Positions 58,681 to 64,000 of a stretch of DNA of 64,000 bases are shown piece by piece (within the stretch, counting starts at the first letter, position 1; every line of letters begins with the position of its first letter). The notes under the pieces are model-generated. The model did no database searches. It saw nothing but the letters and a program-made list of their open reading frames with translations, and was not told where the DNA came from. Source of the stretch: Microbacterium jejuense (lineage in GTDB: Bacteria; Actinomycetota; Actinomycetes; Actinomycetales; Microbacteriaceae); contig NZ_JAEUAW010000014.1 in assembly GCF_019511665.1 (NCBI RefSeq), forward strand, positions 41,761-105,760. Direction: 5' to 3'. Made by a program: the position numbers and the translations under genes.

Positions 58681-59970
58681 TCAGCTGCCGGGCACTCCCT
58701 CGCCCGACAGTTCGACGGGCGCGGGGTCGACCGAGGTCACGGTGCCGCCGTCGACCGCGTATGTGGCGCCGACGTAGTCCTGCACGCCCTGGTCGACGGC
58801 GGTGATGCCGACACCGAGGTAGGCCGCGTGGCTGTCTTCGCCGAACGAGAGGGGAAGGATGCCGTTGCCGGCGAGGCCGCCCGATGCGACGGCCTCGACG
58901 AGCGACTCGCGGGTCGGGTTCTCTCCGGCGGCCTCGAGCGCCTCGGCGAAGAGGTACGCGACGCTCATGCCGTAGATCGTGTTGCCGTCGAACGGTGCGC
59001 CGTCGTTGTAGTCGTCGTTGATCTGACGGAACAGCGACACCCAGTCCGAGTCCCCGCCGAGCGACGGCAGGTAGTTCGTGCCGACGAGTCCCTGCAGCAG
59101 CTTCGGCCCGACGTCCTCGCCGAGGTATCCCACGAGCGTCGGGTAGTCGGCGCCGGACGACGACGAGAACCACATCGGGAACCACCCCATCTTGGCGGCG
59201 GTCCCGAGCGCCAGGGCGGTGAACCCGTTGATCGTGCCGAGGATGTTGATCTCGCAGCCCGCGGCCTTGAGCGCCCCGATCTGCGCCGCGACGTCCCGGT
59301 TCGACACCGAGTACCGCTCGACATGGGCCAGCCCGTCGGCCCCGAGGGCGAGCTGGGCGCCCTCGATCATCTCGTCGCCGAAGTCGTCGTCCTGACCGAG
59401 CAGGCACACCACCTTGTCGGGGTACTCGTCCGCGGCGTACTGCGCGAGCGCCGCCCCCTCGACCACGTAGTCCGCGTTGAATCCGAACGTGTACGGGAAC
59501 TTCTCGGGCTGATTCCAGCTCGTGGATCCGGACGCGACGAACAGGTCGGGCACCTCGTTCTGGGTGAGGTACTCGAGCACCGCCGTGTGCGTCGGGGTGC
59601 CGAGGCCGTTGACGATGGCGAAGACCTCGTCCTCCTGCACGAGTTCGCGCACCACGGTCTGCGTGGTCGCCGGGTTGTAGCCGTCGTCCTTGACGAGATA
59701 GTCGATCGTGCGGCCGTGCACGCCGCCCTTGTCGTTCAGGTACGCGAAATACGCGGTCGCCGCGGCCGAGATCGACGAGTACCCGGCGGCGGCAGGTCCT
59801 GTCAGCGGCGTGTGCGTGCCGATCGTCACGGTGTCGTCGCTGACGCCGGGCACGTTCTCTTCGCCGGCGCTGGGCGCGGCCGGCGTGCTGCATCCGGCAA
59901 GCGCGACGACGACGGCGGCGGCGGCGCCGACGGTCGCCGCGACGCGGCGGGTGAAGGTGTGCTGTGACAT
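58681..59970 (-). CDS. ABC transporter substrate-binding lipoprotein (LIV/HAAT family)
   Basis: A 429-residue lipoprotein. The signal peptide AATVGAAAAVVVALAGC ends in an LAGC lipobox with the lipidated Cys at residue 27. The mature part starts with the periplasmic-binding type-1 fold: TVTIGTHTPLTGPAAAGYSS, then DYLVKDDGYNPATTQTVVRE. It captures the substrate outside the membrane for LivH/M. The family covers branched-chain amino acids but in actinobacteria also aromatic and small organic acids; the neighbouring acyl-CoA genes favour an acid. It is the last gene of the operon, 2 bp after livM. Confidence 0.94.
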   Translation of the reverse strand: MSQHTFTRRVAATVGAAAAVVVALAGCSTPAAPSAGEENVPGVSDDTVTIGTHTPLTGPAAAGYSSISAAATAYFAYLNDKGGVHGRTIDYLVKDDGYNPATTQTVVRELVQEDEVFAIVNGLGTPTHTAVLEYLTQNEVPDLFVASGSTSWNQPEKFPYTFGFNADYVVEGAALAQYAADEYPDKVVCLLGQDDDFGDEMIEGAQLALGADGLAHVERYSVSNRDVAAQIGALKAAGCEINILGTINGFTALALGTAAKMGWFPMWFSSSSGADYPTLVGYLGEDVGPKLLQGLVGTNYLPSLGGDSDWVSLFRQINDDYNDGAPFDGNTIYGMSVAYLFAEALEAAGENPTRESLVEAVASGGLAGNGILPLSFGEDSHAAYLGVGITAVDQGVQDYVGATYAVDGGTVTSVDPAPVELSGEGVPGS

Positions 59971-59972
59971 GG

Positions 59973-61337
59973 TCACCTCTTTCTGTGTGGTGTGGGTGGT
60001 GCGGGTTCGAGTTCCGATTCGGGATGCCGCGGCTCGGCGCGGTCCGGTGCCCCGTGCTCCGTCGCCTGTGCCGGGGCGCGCGACGAGAGGTCTTCGCGCG
60101 GCTCCGCGGGACGCGGCGGGGACGTGTCCCTTCGCGGACCCGAATGGCCGGGCTCGGTCGGGCCCCGGTCCGCAGATCCGCCGAGGCCTGCGACCGCCCC
60201 GGGGGTCGGGCGCGGGTCTGCGACCGCACAGGGTGCCGAGCCCGGTCCTGCGACCGCCCCGGGCGCCGGACCCGGGTCGGCGGAGGCCGCGGAAGTGGCC
60301 GCCACGCGCCGCCGCCGCAGTCGCGGCCGCAGCCGCAGACTCGCGAGGCCGCCGGGCCGCAGGAGCGTCACGACGATGAGCAGCAGGCCGAAGACGAGGA
60401 TCGACAGGTTGCCCGACAGGCGCTGCTGCGCCTCGGCGGGCAGTGGCAGGGCATCGGCTGCGACGGCGAGCACCCAGGGCAGCAGCACGATGAGGGCAGA
60501 CCCGATGGCGGCGCCGCCGATGCTGCCCAGGCCGCCGAGCACGACGGCGACCACCAGCAGCAGCGAGAACGCGAGCGTGTACGCGCCGGGGCTGACGGAC
60601 TGGCTCACGAAGCACAGCACGGCGCCTCCCGCGCCGGCCGCGAGGGAGCTCACGGTGAAAGCGCCGACCTTGACGCGTCCGGGGCGCACGCCGTTCAGGC
60701 GCGCGGCCGTCTCGTCGTCGCGCACGGCGCGCACGCGCAGGCCGGTGCGTCCGCGCGCATAGATCGCAAGGCCTGTCACGACGACACCGGCGACGAGGAT
60801 CGCGACCCACGCCTGCCACTGCTCCACGGCGATGAGCCGTTCGAGCAGCGGCGGCACGGCGTCGTAGCCGGTCTGCACGCCCTGGTCGCCGCGCAGCACC
60901 CCCGAGAACACGGCGGCGACGGCGGGCACCGCGATCACGAGCGCGAGGGTGACGCCGGCGAGGTACGGTCCGCGCAGCCGCGCGGCGGCAAGGCCGAGCA
61001 GCCAGCCGATCACCCCGGCGACGGCCATGGCCGTGACCATCGACACCAGGAATCGCGGGATGCCGGTGGCCCCGGCATCCGTCATCGCATTCGCCGTGAG
61101 GGCATAGCCATAGCCGCCCGCGGCCATGAGCGCCGCCTGGCCGAGCGAGAGCTGCCCCGAGCGGCCGATGAGGACGGTGAGTCCGGCCGTCGCGCAGAAG
61201 TACGCCGCCACGGTCGCGAGCTGGAAGTTGCGGTACGGGTCGAGCAGGAACGTGCCGCCGATCGCGAGCACGGTGAACAGCGCGCCGAAGGCGAGGGGGC
61301 GAGGGATGCCGCGCCGCGGCGTCGAGCGGGCGGTCAT
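59973..61337 (-). CDS. livM: LIV/HAAT ABC transporter permease (LivM-like) with long C-terminal tail
   Basis: The first ~330 residues are a LivM permease with about ten membrane segments, LIGRSGQLSLGQAALMAAGG near the start and LIVVTLLRPGGLASLRLRPR at the end of the conserved core. The remaining ~120 residues form a hydrophilic Pro/Ala/Glu/Arg-rich tail unlike usual LivM proteins, containing a 10-residue repeat (PGPAPGAVAG and variants). The ATG at 61337 overlaps the livH stop (ATGA). The tail is probably disordered and cytoplasmic; its role is unknown. The symbol reflects family, not proven substrate. Confidence 0.92.
   Translation of the reverse strand: MTARSTPRRGIPRPLAFGALFTVLAIGGTFLLDPYRNFQLATVAAYFCATAGLTVLIGRSGQLSLGQAALMAAGGYGYALTANAMTDAGATGIPRFLVSMVTAMAVAGVIGWLLGLAAARLRGPYLAGVTLALVIAVPAVAAVFSGVLRGDQGVQTGYDAVPPLLERLIAVEQWQAWVAILVAGVVVTGLAIYARGRTGLRVRAVRDDETAARLNGVRPGRVKVGAFTVSSLAAGAGGAVLCFVSQSVSPGAYTLAFSLLLVVAVVLGGLGSIGGAAIGSALIVLLPWVLAVAADALPLPAEAQQRLSGNLSILVFGLLLIVVTLLRPGGLASLRLRPRLRRRRVAATSAASADPGPAPGAVAGPGSAPCAVADPRPTPGAVAGLGGSADRGPTEPGHSGPRRDTSPPRPAEPREDLSSRAPAQATEHGAPDRAEPRHPESELEPAPPTPHRKR
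60188..60277 (-). repeat. Three tandem 30-bp repeats in the livM tail
   Basis: Copies start at 60188, 60218 and 60248 with an exact 30-bp period, each beginning CTGCGACCGC. They encode PGPAPGAVAG, PGSAPCAVAD and PRPTPGAVAG. The unit is a multiple of three, so copy number can change without frameshift. Confidence 0.8.
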
Positions 61338-62212
61338 GCGCTGCGCGCCTCTCGCAGTGAGAACAGTCCGCCGGGCCGCAGCAGCAGCACCGCCACCAGC
61401 AGCACGAGCACGCCGATGGGCGCGACGGTCGCACCGAGGTAGCCGGTGACGAGTGTCATCGCCACGCCGACGACGAGGCCGCCGAGCAGCGCTCCCACCG
61501 GGGAGTCGAGCCCGCCGACGACCGCGACCGCGAACGCGTAGACGAAGAGCATGTCGGTCGCGTGCGGGTTGAGGCCGAGCTCGGTGGGGACCAGCAGCAG
61601 CGCCGCAAGCGCGGCGACGGCGGCCGACAGCATCCATCCGATCGTCACCATGCGGTTCACGCGGACTCCCAGCACGCGCGACACCTCCGGCGCGAACGCC
61701 GACGCACGCAGCTGGAGGCCGAGCGAGGTGCGCGTGAACAGCAGCGCGAGCGCGGCCATCACGACGAGCGCCACGACGAGCACGAACACGTCGTACGGCG
61801 AGAGCAGCGGCACGCCGCCGACCATGATGGGGCTGTCGTCGAACGGGGGACGCATCGGGCGGTACTGGGCCCCGAAGAGGATGCCGAGCAGAGACTGCAG
61901 CACCATCACGAGCCCGATCGCCACGATCACCCCCGCGAGCGGGCTGCTGTGCGGGGCGAAGCGCATGAGCGCGCGCTCGACGACGAACCCGATCGCCGCC
62001 CCGGCGAGGATCCCGGCCGCCAGGCCCGCCCAGTACGAGCCTGTGAGCCCCGTGACCGCGAAGGCGATGTAGGCGGCGACGAGCGCCATGGCGCCCTGCG
62101 CGAAGTTGACGATGCGGGCCGCGCGCCAGATCAGCACGAGCGACAGGGCGAACAGGGCGAAGATCGCGCCGCGCGCGAGGCCGGTCGCGGAGAGGAACAG
62201 CAGTCGGTCCAT
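61334..62212 (-). CDS. livH: LIV/HAAT ABC transporter permease (LivH-like)
   Basis: A 292-residue permease with about eight membrane segments. The N-terminal block is LSATGLARGAIFALFALSLV, and IWRAARIVNFAQGAMALVAA is the family signature. LLVAVLLLRPGGLFSLREA closes it. It forms the translocation pore with LivM. The ATG at 62212 overlaps the livF stop by one base (TGATG); its own stop overlaps the livM start. The frame is open upstream into livF, but this start gives the normal length. Confidence 0.94.
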   Translation of the reverse strand: MDRLLFLSATGLARGAIFALFALSLVLIWRAARIVNFAQGAMALVAAYIAFAVTGLTGSYWAGLAAGILAGAAIGFVVERALMRFAPHSSPLAGVIVAIGLVMVLQSLLGILFGAQYRPMRPPFDDSPIMVGGVPLLSPYDVFVLVVALVVMAALALLFTRTSLGLQLRASAFAPEVSRVLGVRVNRMVTIGWMLSAAVAALAALLLVPTELGLNPHATDMLFVYAFAVAVVGGLDSPVGALLGGLVVGVAMTLVTGYLGATVAPIGVLVLLVAVLLLRPGGLFSLREARSA

Positions 62213-62955
62213 CAGAATCCCAAGTAGGCGTGGCGGAGGGTCTCGTCGGCGGCAAGGGCCGTGGCCGGGGCGTCGGCGACGACGCGCCCGAGGTCGAGCA
62301 CGACGCCGCGGTCGGCGATCGACAGGGCGCTCGTGACGTTCTGCTCGGCGAGCAGCACGGTCATGCCGCGCTCGGCGGCCGCCGCCTGCAGCGTCGACAT
62401 CAGGTGCGCGACGACGAGGGGGGCGAGGCCGAGCGAGGGCTCGTCGAGTGCGAGCAGCACCGGGTCGGCGACGAGGGCGCGACCGAGGGCGAGCATCTGC
62501 CGTTCGCCGCCGGACAGCTGGTGTCCGGCGCTGGTGCGCCGTCGGGCGAGCGGCTCGAACATGTCGTACACGCCGGCGATCGCCCGCTCGCGCGCCGCGC
62601 CCCGGTGGCGCCACAGGGCGCCCAGGCGGAGGTTCTCGTCGACGGTGAGCTCGGCCACGACGCTCTGCCCGTCGGGAACGAGCGCGAGGCCTCGGCGGGC
62701 GCGGTCCTCGGTGCGCAGGGTCGTGAGGTCTTGTCCGTCGAGGGCGACGGTTCCCGAGGTGGAACGCGCGAGTCCTGCGAGCGTGCGCAGCAGCGTCGTC
62801 TTGCCCGCGCCGTTCGCGCCGAGCAGGGCGACGACCTCGCCCGGCGCGAGGTCGAACCCGACGCCGTGGAGCACCGGCGCGCCGCCGTAGCCGACGGTGA
62901 GGCCTTGGATCGAGAGCGCGCCGCCGCGCGTGCGGGCGGGTGCCGGGGCGCTCAT
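62212..62955 (-). CDS. livF: LIV/HAAT ABC transporter ATP-binding protein (LivF-like)
   Basis: A 247-residue ATPase. Walker A is LLGANGAGKTTLLRTL, the signature is HQLSGGERQMLALGRAL, Walker B is PVLLALDEPSLGLAP, and the H-loop is LLAEQNVTSALSIADRG, where Asn replaces the switch His as is usual in LivF. It powers transport together with LivG. The ATG at 62955 overlaps the livG stop by 4 bp. Confidence 0.94.
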   Translation of the reverse strand: MSAPAPARTRGGALSIQGLTVGYGGAPVLHGVGFDLAPGEVVALLGANGAGKTTLLRTLAGLARSTSGTVALDGQDLTTLRTEDRARRGLALVPDGQSVVAELTVDENLRLGALWRHRGAARERAIAGVYDMFEPLARRRTSAGHQLSGGERQMLALGRALVADPVLLALDEPSLGLAPLVVAHLMSTLQAAAAERGMTVLLAEQNVTSALSIADRGVVLDLGRVVADAPATALAADETLRHAYLGF

Positions 62956-63689
62956 GCGGTCGCCTTCACGCCGAGGTACGCCTCTTCGACGCGCGGGTCG
63001 TCGCGCACCTCGTCGGGCGTCCCGCGCGCGATGACGCGGCCGAAGTCGAGCACGACGATGCGGTCGGCCAGGCCCATCACGAAGTCGACGTGGTGCTCGA
63101 CGAGCAGCACGGCGCAGCCCGTCGCCGCCACGTCGCGCACGACCGTGCCGAGGGCCGCGATGTCGTCCGCACCCAATCCGCCCGCGGGCTCGTCGAGCAG
63201 CAGCAGGCGGGGGTCGGTGACGAGCGCCCGGGCCAGCGCCACGCGCTTGCGGTCGGGGTACGAGAGCGCGGCGACGGGGCGCTCGGCGAGCGACTCGAGG
63301 TCGCGCGCACGCAGCTGCGCCGCGACGCGTTCGTCCGCGTCGCGGCGGGCGGCGACAGGCAGCAGGACGTTCTCGCGCACGGTGAGTCCGTCGAACAGGC
63401 CCAGTCCCTGCAGCGTGCGCGAGACGCCGCGGCCCGTGAGGTCGGACGTGCGCCGCGGCGCGGGCGCGCCGTCGACGCGCACCTCGCCGCGGTGCCGCAC
63501 GAGGCCGCACACGGTGTTGAAGACCGTCGTCTTGCCCGCGCCGTTGGGCCCGATGAGGGCGACGACCTCGCCCGGACGGACGTCGAACGACACGTCGTCG
63601 AGCGCGGTGAGCCCGCCGAACGCGACACTCACGGCGCGCAGCTCGAGCCGGGCTTCGGGGCCTTCGGGGGACGGAGACAGGGGGTTCAT
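62952..63689 (-). CDS. livG: LIV/HAAT ABC transporter ATP-binding protein (LivG-like)
   Basis: First gene of the operon, 245 residues. Walker A is LIGPNGAGKTTVFNTV, Walker B is RLLLLDEPAGGLGADD, and the H-loop His is in LLVEHHVDFVMGLADRIVVL. The ABC signature is odd: ALSYPDRKRVALARAL in place of LS(G/Y)GQ, so the usual Gly-Gln is Pro-Asp. As LivF carries a normal signature, the pair may have one weak ATP site. AAGAGGTGCCG precedes the ATG at 63689. The frame is open further upstream, but that would cover the operator. Confidence 0.93.
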   Translation of the reverse strand: MNPLSPSPEGPEARLELRAVSVAFGGLTALDDVSFDVRPGEVVALIGPNGAGKTTVFNTVCGLVRHRGEVRVDGAPAPRRTSDLTGRGVSRTLQGLGLFDGLTVRENVLLPVAARRDADERVAAQLRARDLESLAERPVAALSYPDRKRVALARALVTDPRLLLLDEPAGGLGADDIAALGTVVRDVAATGCAVLLVEHHVDFVMGLADRIVVLDFGRVIARGTPDEVRDDPRVEEAYLGVKATA

Positions 63690-63730
63690 CGGCACCTCTT
63701 CGTGTCGGGTGCCCCCACTGTAACGCAGAA

Positions 63731-63747
63731 ACCGACCGGGCGGTATG
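63731..63747. promoter_or_regulatory. Operator (site 3 of 3) upstream of the liv operon
   Basis: ACCGACC-GGG-CGGTATG lies 42 bp before the livG start, matching the sites at 46216 and 54228. Immediately beyond are a TGTTGCA half-site (63752-63758) and the 10-bp palindrome CACGATCGTG (63757-63766). Confidence 0.68.
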
Positions 63748-63873
63748 TATCTGTTGCACGATCGTGATGCGACCGGTCCGGGCGCCGCACGCGCGGTGGA
63801 GCCGGGCAGTCCTGGGCGGTGCCGCATGACGGCCCGGGGCCGGGCTCCTTCCCGGGCTCGCCCGTCTCCCCCG

Positions 63874-63974
63874 CTCCGGAATTCGGAGAATCGTGCGCTT
63901 TCCGGAGCATCCGCACCGGATGGTCCGGAAACACGGCGATCATCCGATTTCCGGACCCGACGACGCGCCGCGAC
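63874..63974 (+). repeat. Intergenic repeat B (pair with repeat A)
   Basis: Same order and spacing of TCCGGA-type sites as repeat A: CTCCGGAATTCGGAG, GCGCTTTCCGGA, TCCGGAAACAC and ATTTCCGGACCCG. The last 311 bp of the window hold the liv promoter/operator and this repeat; I see no gene there, though one could begin beyond the window. Confidence 0.75.
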
Positions 63975-64000
63975 TGGCGGGGCGGGTGGGCCTGTCTCTT

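Overview
The window looks like a chromosomal segment of a high-G+C actinobacterium, most likely Microbacterium or a close relative in the Microbacteriaceae. The reasons are the very high G+C throughout, strong GC3 bias (which produces long antisense shadow ORFs), an F420/deazaflavin-type oxidoreductase, the perM-purN-purH gene order known from other actinobacteria, and a surface protein ending in an LAATG sorting signal of the kind used by actinobacterial sortases. This assignment is inference; no rRNA or tRNA gene is present.

Layout. (1) 1-7.3 kb is housekeeping: two tandem palindromes, then perM-purN-purH on the minus strand, an NCS2 purine permease on the plus strand, a SUMF1-fold protein and a DDN-family reductase (minus, overlapping), and a small tautomerase (plus). 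(2) 7.36-40.17 kb is a single uninterrupted minus-strand gene of about 32.8 kb, half of the window. It encodes a roughly 10,934-residue secreted, Ala/Gly/Val/Thr-rich, wall-anchored repeat protein: signal peptide, Pro-rich stalk, about 14 tandem units of about 385 residues, a more divergent repeat section, two clusters of a ~50-residue Y/V-rich module, RTX-like GDGDD repeats, a Pro/Glu-rich wall spacer and an LAATG anchor. (3) 40.3-42.5 kb holds sucC-sucD. (4) 42.5-50.3 kb holds a FAD/Rieske oxidoreductase divergent from a TetR regulator, a family-VIII-type serine hydrolase divergent from an ADH-SDR-MaoC operon, and nnrD with a histidine phosphatase. (5) 50.4-63.7 kb is an acyl-CoA catabolic and uptake island: thiolase, a glutaryl-CoA-dehydrogenase-like ACAD, a QsdR-like TetR regulator with a hotdog thioesterase, an APH-fold kinase with ACAD and acyl-CoA ligase, and a complete LIV/HAAT ABC transporter (substrate-binding protein, LivM, LivH, LivF, LivG).

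How the genes fit together. The catabolic genes supply every step of a beta-oxidation-type route: import, CoA activation, dehydrogenation, hydration, 3-hydroxyacyl oxidation and thiolysis. The coupled APH-like kinase and ACAD resemble the two halves of ACAD10/ACAD11 and the Lva levulinate system. This suggests that 4-hydroxy acids, or gamma-lactones or levulinate-like compounds, enter through phosphorylation of a 4-hydroxyacyl-CoA. A shared near-palindrome, ACCGACC-N3-CGGTATG, lies upstream of three separate units of this region (46.2, 54.2 and 63.7 kb) and marks a candidate local TetR regulon.

The best candidates for under-described biology are the megadalton repeat protein, the three-site operator linking the catabolic operons, and a gap-free pair of ~95-bp intergenic repeats that bracket the ABC-transporter operon.
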